Part shown: piece after piece, positions 52,840 to 62,388 of the stretch
How the letters are laid out: each line of letters begins with the position of its first letter
Numbering within the stretch: position 1 is the first letter of the stretch
From: Bin5 sp022827195
GTDB taxonomy: Bacteria; Chloroflexota; Anaerolineae; Caldilineales; Caldilineaceae
Length of the DNA: 64,000 nt
Direction of reading: 5' to 3'
NCBI GenBank assembly: GCA_965208275.1
Contig: OZ242331.1
Coordinates: 3,844,001-3,908,000 of the forward strand
Notes under the pieces: model-generated
Database searches by the model: none
What the model was told of the DNA's origin: nothing
Seen by the model: the letters and a program-made list of their open reading frames with translations, nothing else
Position numbers and translations under genes: made by a program

Positions 52840-52885
52840 GGGGGAGAAGCGCGCGTCCGGACCGCTTCTCCCCCTCTTTCTTATC
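52840..52885. terminator. Strong bidirectional rho-independent terminator
   Basis: Arms GGGGGAGAAGCG (52840-52851) and CGCTTCTCCCCC (52863-52874) form a perfect 12-bp stem with an 11-base loop. It is followed by tctttcttatctg on the plus strand and cttttgttgc on the minus strand. It ends the pseudogene from the left and the MFS gene from the right. Confidence 0.9.
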
Positions 52886-52903
52886 TGTTCTCGGACTACT
52901 GCA

Positions 52904-54169
52904 CTATTGCACTGCCCCGCGCGCGGCCATCTTCAACACCGGCCGCTTCAACATCGCCCACATGATCGTCGCACCGACGACCGAAAGCGTCACGCCCATC
53001 ACAAACAGGCTGTTGTATCCCCATCGCTCGATGATCTGGCCGCCGCTGACGCTGACCAACGCGAAGCTGAGCCCCATCGCCGTCGAGACCGCGCCGTACG
53101 CCAGCGCGCGCCAGCGCTTCTCGGTCATCTCCATTTGGTAGACCTGCAGCGCGGGCATTCGAATGGCGGAAATCACCAGCGTTCCGAACTGCCCGATCGC
53201 TGCCGAGATCCATTGGGGAATGAGAATGAGCGGCACAATGCTCGCCGCCGCGCCGACCGAGGTCGCCATCAGTGTCCAGCCGTTGCCGCGGCGGCGGGCC
53301 AGGAGCGGCAACAGCATCGGCCCGAAGACGGAGCCCAACTGTGCCACGCTGGTGATCCAGCTGATCATGATGGTCGAAAGACGCAGTTCGGTGTCCATGA
53401 AGGCGGTACAGAAGGACTGGCAGGTGGCGCTGGCGGCCTGGCTGAAGCAGACGAAAAGGATCAGCAGGCCCACCGGCGCGACGGGAAAGGAGCCCGGCAG
53501 GGTCGGTTTGTCTTCCTCCGGGTCGATCTGTTCCGCCTCGGCGATGCGCAGCATCGGAATGAAGGCCAGCAGCCCCAGGACAGGGCCAGACCAGAGCGCC
53601 AGCCCGTAGGGGGTGGGGCTATCGAGGCTGGCGCCGATCATGCCGGCGATGACACCCGGCAGCAGCCCGGCCAGGGGCATGCCGACGAAGGTGCCGAAAC
53701 TGCGCATGACGCTGCTCATGGCGTAGGCGCTGTTGCGGTTCTCATCCGAGGTCAGCCCCATCAGCGCCGGCACCATGTTGATGCTGAACAGAGCGTAGCC
53801 GCCGGCCACGAACGACGTCGACAGGATCGGCCAGTAGTAGCGCACAAAAAGGGGCACCGACTCTGACAGCGGCAGCATCGTCGCGCCTACAAACGTCATC
53901 ACAAGGCCGAGCCGCATCGTGCGCGTCACGCCCAGCCGGTGTCCCAGCACGCCGGCCGGCATGGCCAGCGCCATGTAGCTGATCGCGCTGGCCGCTTTGA
54001 AATAGCCCAGGTAGGCATAGCCGTAGCCCAGGCGCAGGATGTAAAAGGTGTTCAAAAACATCTGGATGCCGAAGAAGCTGACCGCCAGCAGGCAAATTGT
54101 GATCAGTAGCAGATTGACATCGCGACGAAAGCGAGGACGTGATCGCAGCAGAGACAGCAGGTTGTTCAT
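52904..54169 (-). CDS. MFS transporter
   Basis: A 421-residue 12-helix transporter. Early features are LLLITICLLAVSFFGIQMFL and AMPAGVLGHRLGVTRTMRLG (signature A-like loop). The middle loop is acidic (EAEQIDPEEDKPT), and the second half has SWITSVAQLGSVFGPMLLPL. The substrate cannot be read from sequence. Its ATG has ggaag at suitable distance and it ends 19 bases before the strong terminator. Confidence 0.85.
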   Translation of the reverse strand: MNNLLSLLRSRPRFRRDVNLLLITICLLAVSFFGIQMFLNTFYILRLGYGYAYLGYFKAASAISYMALAMPAGVLGHRLGVTRTMRLGLVMTFVGATMLPLSESVPLFVRYYWPILSTSFVAGGYALFSINMVPALMGLTSDENRNSAYAMSSVMRSFGTFVGMPLAGLLPGVIAGMIGASLDSPTPYGLALWSGPVLGLLAFIPMLRIAEAEQIDPEEDKPTLPGSFPVAPVGLLILFVCFSQAASATCQSFCTAFMDTELRLSTIMISWITSVAQLGSVFGPMLLPLLARRRGNGWTLMATSVGAAASIVPLILIPQWISAAIGQFGTLVISAIRMPALQVYQMEMTEKRWRALAYGAVSTAMGLSFALVSVSGGQIIERWGYNSLFVMGVTLSVVGATIMWAMLKRPVLKMAARGAVQ

Positions 54170-54480
54170 CTGGGCACGGCTTCCGCGAAAAACTGAATCG
54201 GTTTAGAAGACTGCATTAATTGTTCATTTTACACCAGGAACAAGCGCCTGTGAAACCGAAGGATTGTTCAAAGCGTTCCCCGAAAAGGAGCGCGCGGTTG
54301 ACCGATCGTCGGGCACTACCACCGGTGCACAGGTCCGTTTGCCCCGTGGTATGCCCCGGAACTCGCCCCGCGTTGCAATATGGGCAATACAGATACGATC
54401 TGTCTACGAATTGCTATATCGTGCAAAGGCCGGTGAATGCGGCGGGCACAGCTGCTGCTTGCTCTGCAGGGCGCGTTCGA
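54170..54480. other. Intergenic, no gene supported
   Basis: About 310 bases between two minus-strand genes. A plus-strand frame here shows an isolated protein-like stretch (NSPRVAIWAIQIRSVYELLY) but no start, domain or continuation; it may be a relic. A longer plus-strand frame that runs on into the nitrilase gene is an antisense shadow. Confidence 0.5.
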
Positions 54481-55464
54481 CTAGCCCTCCTCCCGGCGCG
54501 CCGGCTGCCCGTTGGCGTAGACCGGCTCCGCGGCCGCGGCCAGCGCTGTCTTACGGTCGCGACGCACGCGCGCGAGGTAGTCACGCATCGTCTCAAGGCC
54601 GAACTCCGCGATCAACTGGTCGCTCGACACGCCCGGCAGCTGCGAACCGAACACGAGGTGGCAGTCCTGTTTCATCAGCTCGACAAAGGCCGCGGTCCCG
54701 CCGTAGCGTTCGAAGAGCGCCTTCAGCTTGTCCAAATTGTAATCAGGGTGCAGCAGGCGCCGGTCCAGGTCGAGGCGAGCGGTCACCACCGGCGAGCGCC
54801 CGCTGCGGTCGCTCACGTCACGCTTGACGCTGAGAACCTCACGGCCGGCGACGTCGACGAAGGTGGCCTGTTCCTTCCAGACCGCGGCCAGGTTGAAGCC
54901 GAACTCCATCGCCCACTTGCTCAACATGCGCCCGCCGGCCCACATCGAGGGCCAGATCACCAGCTCGGCGCGGTTGTTGCACAGCCCGGTGCCGACCTCC
55001 CAATAGTTGAGGTCGAAGCAGATGCACAGCCCGACGCGGCCGAAGTCGGTCTCGAAGACCGGCGTCTCTACGCCGGGCGTAATGCCGTTTTCCAGCTCGC
55101 CGTGGGTGGGGAAGTTCTTGCGGTAGACGCCGGCGACCTTGCCCTTGCGGTCGATGAGCACGGCGCAGTTGTAGCGCCTGCCGTCTTCGCTGAGCACAAG
55201 CGGGCAGACGACGTAGAGCCCGTGCTCGCGCGCCGCTCGCGAGAGCGCGGTGACGGTCGGGCCGTCCAGGGTCTCGATCGAGACCCACGCCTCGGACGCG
55301 TCGAGGCAGTTGCAGATCTCGGGGAATGCGACCAGGTCGCTACCCTCGCGCGCGGCCGCGGCGACGTAGCCGCACATGCGGATGAGCGTCTTCTGCAGCC
55401 GTTCGGGCTCGTCGGGTGGCAGGGTGGGGAAGTTGACGAGGCTGATATTGGCGTAGCGGGGCAC
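54481..55464 (-). CDS. Carbon-nitrogen hydrolase (nitrilase superfamily)
   Basis: A 327-residue amidase or nitrilase. The Glu-Lys-Cys triad is visible: E49 in LVAFPEIC, K116 in GVYRKNFP and C149 in LCICFDLNYWE. GTG 55464 follows AAGGAGG at eight bases, a strong ribosome site. The C-terminal 100 residues extend beyond the catalytic domain, as in some members. The substrate is probably an amide or carbamoyl compound. It is divergent from the sulfatase gene. Confidence 0.9.
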   Translation of the reverse strand: MPRYANISLVNFPTLPPDEPERLQKTLIRMCGYVAAAAREGSDLVAFPEICNCLDASEAWVSIETLDGPTVTALSRAAREHGLYVVCPLVLSEDGRRYNCAVLIDRKGKVAGVYRKNFPTHGELENGITPGVETPVFETDFGRVGLCICFDLNYWEVGTGLCNNRAELVIWPSMWAGGRMLSKWAMEFGFNLAAVWKEQATFVDVAGREVLSVKRDVSDRSGRSPVVTARLDLDRRLLHPDYNLDKLKALFERYGGTAAFVELMKQDCHLVFGSQLPGVSSDQLIAEFGLETMRDYLARVRRDRKTALAAAAEPVYANGQPARREEG

Positions 55465-55669
55465 GGTAGGTGCCTCCTTTCGGCGGAATCGCAGGCTGCA
55501 CGCGGCGAGCCTGGTAAGGAAGTACGCGTTCGACCATTTTCGCCGCGACCGGCGCGCCTGTCAACGCTGCGCGATTGCGGCGCGCCGCGCGGTCACTGTA
55601 TGATGGGGCCGGCGGTGTTTTGTCACAACACTCGCCTCTGCACAAACCCCTCTGACGAAAGGTTACGCC

Positions 55670-57388
55670 ATGCCGAACAGCCCAACACGCCCCAACATCA
55701 TATTCGTCCTCACCGACGACCAGGGCTACGGCGACCTCTCCTGCCTCGGCAACCCCATTCTGAAGACCCCCGCGCTCGACCGTCTCCACGCCGACAGCGT
55801 GCGCCTGACCGATTTCCACGTTGCTCCCGTTTGCACGCCGACGCGCGGCGAGCTGATGACCGGACATGACGCGCTGCGCAACGGCGCGACATTCGTCTGC
55901 ATGGGCCGCTCGCTGCTGCGCGCCGACCTGCCGACGCTGGCCGACATCCTGGCGGACAACGGCTACCACACCGGCCATTTCGGCAAGTGGCACCTGGGCG
56001 ACAACTACCCCTACCGCCCCCAGGACCGCGGCTTCCACGAGACGGTCCATCACCCTGTCTGGGGCATCACCTCGGCCGCCGACCACTTCGGCAACGACTA
56101 CTTCGACGATCACTACCGCCACAAGGACGAGATCAAGCAGTACCGCGGCTACTGCACCGACGTCTGGTTCGAGGAGGCGATGCGCTGGATGCAAGGCTGC
56201 CACAGCCGCAGCGAGCCCTTCTTCGCCTACATCGCCACCAACGCGCCGCACGGCCCGCTCTGGGTGCCCGACGAGTACCGGCAGCCCTATCTCGACGGCA
56301 TCCGCCGCGACGAGGCCAGCTTCTTCGGCATGATCGCCAACATCGACGCGAACATGGCGCGGCTGGAGCGGTTCCTGCTCGACAAAGGCATTCGCGACAA
56401 CACGGTCCTCATCTTCATGACCGACAACGGCACCGCCACCGGCCAGGAGGTCTACAACGCCGGCATGCGCGGCAGGAAGGCATCGCTATACGAAGTCGGC
56501 CACCGCGTGCCCTGCTTCATCCGCTGGCCGGACGCGGGCCTCGACGGCGGATGCGACGTCGGCGGCGTGACGCGCGGCGTCGACATCCTGCCGACGCTGG
56601 TCGACCTGTGCGATCTGCAGGCGCCCGACGGCTGGACCTGCGACGGTCTGTCGCTGGCGTCGCACATGCGACGGCCCGACAGCGCCGTTCTGGAGCGCAT
56701 GTCGGTGGTGCAGTACGGGCATGCCAACGAGGGTGTCCGCTTCGGCTTTACCGGCAAAGACCGGGCCGCGGTGATGTGGCGAAACTGGCGGCTGGTCAAC
56801 GGGCGCGAGCTCTACAACATTTGCGAAGACCCGGGCCAGCAGCGGGACGTAGCCGCGGCCAGCCCCGAGCTGGTAAAACGACTGCGCGACGACTACGCGG
56901 CCTGGTGGGACGGCGTCAGCGATACGATCACGACCTACCAGCCGCTGACGATCGGCGCCGACGCCGAGAACCCGGCGCGGCTGTGCAGCTGCGACTGGGC
57001 CTGGGTCTACGCCGACAACCAGCAGGGAATGCGCGGCCCCGTCATGGACAGCGGCACGTGGCACGTCGACGCCGCGCGGCCCGGCCTCTACGACTTCACC
57101 CTGCGCCGCTGGCCCAAGGAGTCCGGCCTCGGCATCTCCGACCCGGCGCCGGTCATGCAGGGCGTTGACGGCAGCTGGCCGGCGGGCAAGGCGCTGCCGG
57201 TCTCGTCGGCCTGGCTGCAGGTGGGCCGCGGCGAGCAGACTTTGCCCGTGCCGCCCGATGCCACCGGCCTGACCTTCCGCATGGCGGTCGAGCAGGGCCC
57301 GACGACGATCAAGAGCTGGTGGCGCGACGAGGAGGGCAGCCGGCTGGCCGGCGCGTACTATCTGACGGCTGAGCGGCTGCGGGAGTAA
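55670..57388 (+). CDS. Arylsulfatase-type sulfatase
   Basis: 572 residues of the alkaline-phosphatase/sulfatase fold. Metal site: FVLTDDQGYGDLSC. Formylglycine signature: C55-T-P-T-R in VAPVCTPTRGELMTG. Also HFGKWHLGDNYPYRPQDRGF and the second metal motif VLIFMTDNGTATG. Cleavage of sulfate esters needs conversion of C55 by an FGE enzyme not seen here. The C-terminal 150 residues form a beta-rich extension. No signal peptide is visible, so it may be cytoplasmic. It pairs in context with a GH32/43-like gene and a second sulfatase, suggesting sulfated-glycan use. Confidence 0.92.
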   Translation: MPNSPTRPNIIFVLTDDQGYGDLSCLGNPILKTPALDRLHADSVRLTDFHVAPVCTPTRGELMTGHDALRNGATFVCMGRSLLRADLPTLADILADNGYHTGHFGKWHLGDNYPYRPQDRGFHETVHHPVWGITSAADHFGNDYFDDHYRHKDEIKQYRGYCTDVWFEEAMRWMQGCHSRSEPFFAYIATNAPHGPLWVPDEYRQPYLDGIRRDEASFFGMIANIDANMARLERFLLDKGIRDNTVLIFMTDNGTATGQEVYNAGMRGRKASLYEVGHRVPCFIRWPDAGLDGGCDVGGVTRGVDILPTLVDLCDLQAPDGWTCDGLSLASHMRRPDSAVLERMSVVQYGHANEGVRFGFTGKDRAAVMWRNWRLVNGRELYNICEDPGQQRDVAAASPELVKRLRDDYAAWWDGVSDTITTYQPLTIGADAENPARLCSCDWAWVYADNQQGMRGPVMDSGTWHVDAARPGLYDFTLRRWPKESGLGISDPAPVMQGVDGSWPAGKALPVSSAWLQVGRGEQTLPVPPDATGLTFRMAVEQGPTTIKSWWRDEEGSRLAGAYYLTAERLRE

Positions 57389-57480
57389 CAGCTCAGTTGC
57401 CGGTGGCCGGTGGCCAGTTGCCGGTTGCCAGTTGCCGGTTGCCAGTTGCCGGTGGCCGGCAACATCAGCGGTCTGCAGCG
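57389..57480. repeat. 'gttgccggtggccagttgcc' spacer repeat
   Basis: Seven or so near-copies of ttgccggt(t/g)gccag in tandem between convergent genes. Same family as 32437-32484 and 51035-51080. The array can fold back on itself but shows no terminator tail. Confidence 0.8.
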
Positions 57481-57498
57481 GCCGCCGGCCGCGCGCCA

Positions 57499-59193
57499 TC
57501 AAGGTCGGGGCAGATCGCGGCCGTCAGTGACGCCGGGGCCGCCGGCCGCCATGTAGCCGTAGCTGGCGCCTCCAGGGTCGTCGGAAAGCCAGAATGAGAA
57601 CAGCTGCCCCGACTGCAGGTGAAAGCGCAGCCTGCAGGGCCGGCCGGCTACTGCGGAGAGGTCAGCGTTAGAGGACCACGTCACTTCGGCGCGCGTGCTG
57701 TCCTCGCTGACCGCGGCGCATTCCGCTGCGGACAACCCCTCTATTTCATCTCCATTTGTGTCCAATACCGATACCCGCAACTCACCCTGCGCGGCGTTGA
57801 CGTTGACGAAGAGACGGTCGCCGCTGAACCTGACGGGACGCGTGGTCAGCGTGCCGCCGGCCGCGCCCGCCTCCATGTACGCGAAACCGTCGCGGCGCAG
57901 GGTCGCCAGGCCGGTGCTGGCGCCGGCGTACATGACCCGCCGTGAAAGGCCCGTCGTTCCCGCGTCGGTTGGCCCAAGCCGCGGCGACAGGCCGGAGAAG
58001 CCGGCAAAGTAGAAGAAGATACGGTCATGCACCACCAGGCAGAGGCCGCCGCAGGCGTGGAGATAGGCCCGGTTCCAGTCGCCGATTCTGCGGCTTGAGG
58101 CGAGGAACGGCGTGCGGTCCGGACGGCTGAAGTGGAAGCCGTCGCGGCTGTAGGCCAGCTCCAGGTCGATCGTCTTGGGCACGCCTTCGGCCGCGCAGAT
58201 ATCGTTCTCCGGGCCGCGGAAGATGGCAAACATGCCCAGCATCAGGCTCTCGTAGGGCGTCACGTTGACGTCGTAGAGGGCGACCTTGTGGTCCGGGCGG
58301 GCGGGATCGGGCAGGTCGTCGCGGTCGACGCGCTGCCAGAAGACCTCGTCGCTCGCCATTTCCCACTGCGCGCCGCGCAGAAAGTCGTCCGACTCGCTGT
58401 AGAAGCGGGCGCGCAGCCTCAGCTTCTCGTCGATGCGCGCGGCGCGGCGGATGCTCATGCACCATTTGCGCCGGAATGGATTGTAGAAGAAGGAGGAGTT
58501 GTCGCCCAGTGGCGTGGTGATGGCCGGTTCGCTCCAGTGGATGCCGTCGGGCGAGACCTGCGCCCAGCCTTCGGAAACGACCTCCTCACCGCCCGCCTCA
58601 GCCTGCCGCGTGCCGGACCGAAGCGGCGCCTGTTCCGGTTTCTCCTTGTAGTGGCGGTAAAACTGGAACATCTTGAAACGCTGCGCCGGGTCCGGCGTGT
58701 CGCTGTCCAGCCAGACGAGGCAGCCGTCCCGGTCGGAGCCGACGCGGTTCGGCCAAACCAAGTTTGTGCCAGGCGCGACGTCGAGCTGCGGCCGTTCCCA
58801 GTGGATGCCGTCGGCGCTGGTCGCGAGCGCGGTGCTGTGAAACCAGCCCGGCATGTACCACAGCTTGAAGAGCCTGTCCTGCGGGTCGTACCAGGCGCCG
58901 TCGTTGAAGGGCGCGGCCATCGGGCAGAAGCCGGCGTCCATCTCCTCCTCGGTTTCGGGCTTGAGCACCGGGCTCTGCGGGTGGATCTCCGGCTTGCCGA
59001 AGACGCGCGATAGCGAGGTCTCGTCGATCAGAAAGTCGTCGACGAAGAGCTGCCTTCCGAGATCGATTGGAATAACCTGCGGCGGGTTATCGAGATAGGG
59101 CACAGGGATCGGCTCGCGCGAGCTTTCGACCACGCTGCGCGGCGGCCAGGTCTGTGGCAGGACGATGCCGTTGTAGAGGGTCTCTTGCGTCAT
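57499..59193 (-). CDS. GH32/GH43-like beta-propeller protein
   Basis: 564 residues. Repeated Trp/Asp-rich blades are visible: FNDGAWYDPQDRLFKLWYMP, TSADGIHWERPQL, SPDGIHWSEP, and YSRDGFHFSRPDRTPF. A beta-sandwich-like end (RFSGDRLFVNVNAAQGELRV) follows. This layout is that of five-bladed propeller hydrolases (families 32, 43, 68) often found in sulfatase-rich genomes. The exact catalytic residues cannot be assigned. There is no signal peptide. Convergent with the sulfatase gene. Confidence 0.7.
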   Translation of the reverse strand: MTQETLYNGIVLPQTWPPRSVVESSREPIPVPYLDNPPQVIPIDLGRQLFVDDFLIDETSLSRVFGKPEIHPQSPVLKPETEEEMDAGFCPMAAPFNDGAWYDPQDRLFKLWYMPGWFHSTALATSADGIHWERPQLDVAPGTNLVWPNRVGSDRDGCLVWLDSDTPDPAQRFKMFQFYRHYKEKPEQAPLRSGTRQAEAGGEEVVSEGWAQVSPDGIHWSEPAITTPLGDNSSFFYNPFRRKWCMSIRRAARIDEKLRLRARFYSESDDFLRGAQWEMASDEVFWQRVDRDDLPDPARPDHKVALYDVNVTPYESLMLGMFAIFRGPENDICAAEGVPKTIDLELAYSRDGFHFSRPDRTPFLASSRRIGDWNRAYLHACGGLCLVVHDRIFFYFAGFSGLSPRLGPTDAGTTGLSRRVMYAGASTGLATLRRDGFAYMEAGAAGGTLTTRPVRFSGDRLFVNVNAAQGELRVSVLDTNGDEIEGLSAAECAAVSEDSTRAEVTWSSNADLSAVAGRPCRLRFHLQSGQLFSFWLSDDPGGASYGYMAAGGPGVTDGRDLPRP

Positions 59194-59270
59194 TACCCGG
59201 TCTCCGAAAAGACTTGGCTAGCAGTTAAGCTAGAGGCGCAAAAGGCTGATATTGGCCGGGAAATAAACGG

Positions 59271-59374
59271 AATAAGCCAGAATAAGCCACGAATAAGCCA
59301 GAATAAGCCACGAATAAGCCAGAATAAGCCACGAATAAGCCAGAATAAGCCACGAATAAGCCACGAATAAGCCA
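59271..59374. repeat. Ten-copy 'aataagcca(g/cg)' minisatellite
   Basis: A 21-bp unit (aataagccag + aataagccacg) is repeated about five times, so the core aataagcca occurs ten times at 10- and 11-bp spacing. It begins 78 bases before the start of the propeller gene (57499-59193) on that gene's upstream side and ends just beyond the AlbA_2 gene's stop. The alternating 10/11 spacing places one copy per helical turn. No gene is assigned, although one frame is open. Confidence 0.92.
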
Positions 59375-59383
59375 GAGTTGACT

Positions 59384-60781
59384 TTACACGAGTTCCCAGC
59401 GCGCCCCGCGCCCGTGTCCCGTGGCCACGACAAGCGACAGAGTACGCAGGATGGCGAGGTCCTCCCGTACCTGCCGCTGAGTGGCCTGGGGCTCAAGTTG
59501 TGCAATTATCTCACGCAACGCCAGACCGCGGTCCCCTTTGTCGAGAAGAACCAGAATTGCTTGCTGACGCTCGCTTAGGTCTCGTCCAACGCGTTGAGGA
59601 GGCACATAGCGGTCGGGGCGAAAGCGTACGGTTACGTGTCCCCCTTCATCCTCAATCTCGGGTTGCGGCAGGCCTGCGCTCGTGGTCAGTTCAACCATCT
59701 TCAATGTCCCTCGCCCCCAACGCTCAATAATGCCGCGCCGATAGAACACGTTGGCAATCAGGGGATTCCAAGGCAGTGACTCGTGCGGGAGGAACAGTTG
59801 CTCTGCAGTCAGCCCGAAGTGCAACGTTCCCGATGACGTAACCTCTAAGCGGTCATCATAAATGGCTACGGCCACCGAACCGCCACCGATCGTATAGTCT
59901 CGATGGCAGATAGCGTTTGCCAGCGCCTCGCGCAGCGCCCCCGGTGGATAAAGGGGATCATCCACTCGTTCGAAAAGCGTCGGCACGATTCGGCCTGCTA
60001 CGGGCAGGTACTCGCGCAGGAATCGCTCCGCCTTTAAGAGAAGCCCAAACGCATTGTCGAAAAACTGTCGGTTGTCGAGGAACTCCGTGCGCTCGTTGCC
60101 TCGAAAACGGGCAACTCGAAGAAGGCACTGCGACGTCTCGACCTCGACCCTTTCGACTCTGCCAAACAGTACAACGGCGGCGCGCAGTAACTGACCATCT
60201 TTGATCAGACCCAGACCGCGCAGCAGCTCCACTGGGTCGCGAGTACCGGGATCGCTGGCACGGCCTCGACGGATTGACTCTTCAACCGTGAGCAGTATCT
60301 CATCCACATCAAGGTCGCCAACCGACCATCCGGAGGCGGGCTGATTTTCCCAGCGCTGCTCGCTATGTACCCTCTCAATCAGCATCTGTTCTTGCGCTTC
60401 CCGGGACATTTTCAGCGTGGTATTGCCGACCCGGCGGTAGGCCGTCCCCTTGTAGGTGTATGGCTTCATGTGGCCTTGGTTAACCGTTACCGCAATAGCT
60501 TCGCGGCCTGAGTCAACTGGAATACGCTCGATAATTGGAAAGACCGGCGGTTCAATATGCTGAATCTCCGCGCTGACCTCCTCGAGCGTGCGGTCGCTAA
60601 TCTGCTGGCCACTGACTGTTCCCTCGGGCGTGACTCCAAAAAGGACGTGGCCCCCGCGATGATTGAGCATGGCACACATGGATTGGGTCGCCTCACGGCG
60701 GGTTCCCGTGTTACGCTTGAACTCCAGCGTCTCGGATTCGCCGGCCTCAGCCCATTCTGTGATCTGTTCACGTGTAGCCAT
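59384..60781 (-). CDS. AlbA_2-domain protein (Schlafen-like/RecG-like regulator)
   Basis: 465 residues from ATG 60781 (strong ribosome site ggagg). The N-terminal AlbA_2 domain is marked by ESETLEFKRNTGTRREATQS and the following MLNHRGGHVLFGVTPEGTVS. A C-terminal GHKL-like part (PGALREALANAICHRDYTIG, YDDRLEVTSSGTLHFGL) is typical of this family. A winged helix near the end (LALREIIAQLEPQATQRQVR) completes the layout. These proteins act as regulators or in defence; their nucleic-acid target is unknown. Confidence 0.85.
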   Translation of the reverse strand: MATREQITEWAEAGESETLEFKRNTGTRREATQSMCAMLNHRGGHVLFGVTPEGTVSGQQISDRTLEEVSAEIQHIEPPVFPIIERIPVDSGREAIAVTVNQGHMKPYTYKGTAYRRVGNTTLKMSREAQEQMLIERVHSEQRWENQPASGWSVGDLDVDEILLTVEESIRRGRASDPGTRDPVELLRGLGLIKDGQLLRAAVVLFGRVERVEVETSQCLLRVARFRGNERTEFLDNRQFFDNAFGLLLKAERFLREYLPVAGRIVPTLFERVDDPLYPPGALREALANAICHRDYTIGGGSVAVAIYDDRLEVTSSGTLHFGLTAEQLFLPHESLPWNPLIANVFYRRGIIERWGRGTLKMVELTTSAGLPQPEIEDEGGHVTVRFRPDRYVPPQRVGRDLSERQQAILVLLDKGDRGLALREIIAQLEPQATQRQVREDLAILRTLSLVVATGHGRGARWELV

Positions 60782-61032
60782 GGAAGGACCTCCGTAAGGC
60801 CCAGAATACCAGGTGCTTCCCACGCAACGTAGGCCGCATCAATGATCCCATTATACCTTTCGACACCTGCTCATCTAGCATTGTTCGATGGCCGACGCAC
60901 TCTTCCAGCCAGCCGGTTTGTGCAGCCGGCCCGCAGCCTGTGGGATTGCGGAGAAAGCCGCGGACAGGTAAGATCCGCGAAAGGCAGCCCGCCAAGGATC
61001 GCCGTATGGAGACAGGAAGAGGAGAATTCCCG

Positions 61033-62070
61033 ATGAGCAACTCCAGATTTCTTTTGCAAAAGCACGTGAAGGCCGTCTACGAATCTGCACCGCGGCGGCT
61101 GGCGTTCACGGCGCAGACCGGGGCGGAGTTTGGCGCGTGGCAGGCGGAATTGCGCGGAAAGGTGGTGGAGCTACTGGGGCTGGCGGGACGCACGGCCCCG
61201 GCGTCGGTCGCGGCTGAGAAGATGCAGGCGGTGCAGCGCGAGGGCTACGTCGAGGAGAAGTATCTCCTGGACGCAGGCGAAGGCGTGGCCGTCCCCGCCT
61301 ATCTGCTGGTCCCCGACAGGGAGCCGCCCTACCGGCCGGTGCTGGTCTTCCACGGGCACAACCCGTCGGTGCAGTGGGTCCTGGGCAACTATCCCAGCAC
61401 AGAGGAGCGGGAGAGCAGGCTCAAGGCGGACAACAACTACGCGCAGGCACTGGCGCAAGCGGGCTATCTGGTCTGTGCGGTGGAGCAGCGCGGCTTTGGC
61501 GAACGGCAGACCGAGGACGGGCGAGGCAGTGTGCACGAAAACTCCTGCCGCCACCTGGCGTTCGCCTACCAGATGGCCGGCCGTAACCTGGTTGGCGAAC
61601 GCTGCTGGGACGGTATGTGCGCCATCGCGTTTCTTCAGGGCCGGCCGGACGTTGTGCCGGGCGTGCTGGGCTGTACGGGCAACTCAGGCGGGGGCACGAC
61701 CGCGCTATGGCTGTCGGCAATCGACGAACGCATCACCGCTTCGGTGCCGGCCTGCTATCTCTGCTCCTTCCGCGAATCGATCTACAGCCTGCACCACTGC
61801 GAGTGCAACTATGTGCCCGGCATCCTGGAATGGGCCGAGATGGGGGACCTGGCCGCGCTGATCGTGCCGCGGCCGCTGCGGGCCATCGCGGGGGAGAGGG
61901 ACGACCTCTTCCCGATCGCGGGTGTGCGCGAGCAGTTCGCCGTCGCGGCGCGGGCCTACGAGCTGCTGGGCGTAGGTGAGCGCTGCTCGCTCGCCGTGCA
62001 TCCGGGGCCGCATGGGTACAATCACAGGATGAGTCACGAGTGGTTTGGGAAGTGGTTGGGTGCGGGGTAG
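61033..62070 (+). CDS. Alpha/beta hydrolase (dienelactone-hydrolase/acetyl-esterase-like)
   Basis: 345 residues from ATG 61033 (gaggag at ten bases). Features: PVLVFHGHNPSVQWVLGNYP, CAVEQRGFGERQTEDGRG, the nucleophile elbow GCTGNSGGGTTALWL (serine at GNSGG), a late Asp in GERDDLFPIAG and histidine in HPGPHGYNHRMSHEWF. This is the catalytic Ser-Asp-His arrangement of carbohydrate esterases in the Abhydrolase_7 group. It probably removes acyl groups from glycans, alongside the sulfatases. The frame upstream of ATG has no similarity. Confidence 0.88.
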   Translation: MSNSRFLLQKHVKAVYESAPRRLAFTAQTGAEFGAWQAELRGKVVELLGLAGRTAPASVAAEKMQAVQREGYVEEKYLLDAGEGVAVPAYLLVPDREPPYRPVLVFHGHNPSVQWVLGNYPSTEERESRLKADNNYAQALAQAGYLVCAVEQRGFGERQTEDGRGSVHENSCRHLAFAYQMAGRNLVGERCWDGMCAIAFLQGRPDVVPGVLGCTGNSGGGTTALWLSAIDERITASVPACYLCSFRESIYSLHHCECNYVPGILEWAEMGDLAALIVPRPLRAIAGERDDLFPIAGVREQFAVAARAYELLGVGERCSLAVHPGPHGYNHRMSHEWFGKWLGAG

Positions 62071-62201
62071 GCGCTGGCGCAGGTTGGAAAGTGAACGCAA
62101 TGGAAATCCATTGTCGCTGCATCAGTGTACTGAACTGCTCGGTACTACATCGCGGTCCTTGATTTAGAGTTTTGGGGCCAGTTTCACCGAGTGAGGTCCG
62201 G

Positions 62202-62333
62202 GTGAAAACGGAAACCAGATTGGCATTTGCCTATCAGAAGAAAAAGATACGGATGCCCATCAATGAAGACCTCCGCCAGGTTTTTCGTGAGATAGTAGCA
62301 GAAGGCGGCCGCGCCAGATTCTGCCGCGTCTAG
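62202..62333 (+). CDS. Possible 43-residue basic peptide
   Basis: GTG 62202 follows gagg. The peptide is basic then amphipathic (LAFAYQKKKIRMPINEDLRQ). It is the only candidate in the 318-base gap between the esterase and the second sulfatase. No family and low confidence. Confidence 0.25.
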   Translation: MKTETRLAFAYQKKKIRMPINEDLRQVFREIVAEGGRARFCRV

Positions 62334-62388
62334 AGGAAATCGTAAGAAAGCTGCAATAGGAGCCCAGGCGTCGTCCTGTTCCCTTTTC

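Noticed and set aside
59271..59374. CRISPR array
   Set aside because: The 10- and 11-bp units are contiguous without spacers; it is a minisatellite.
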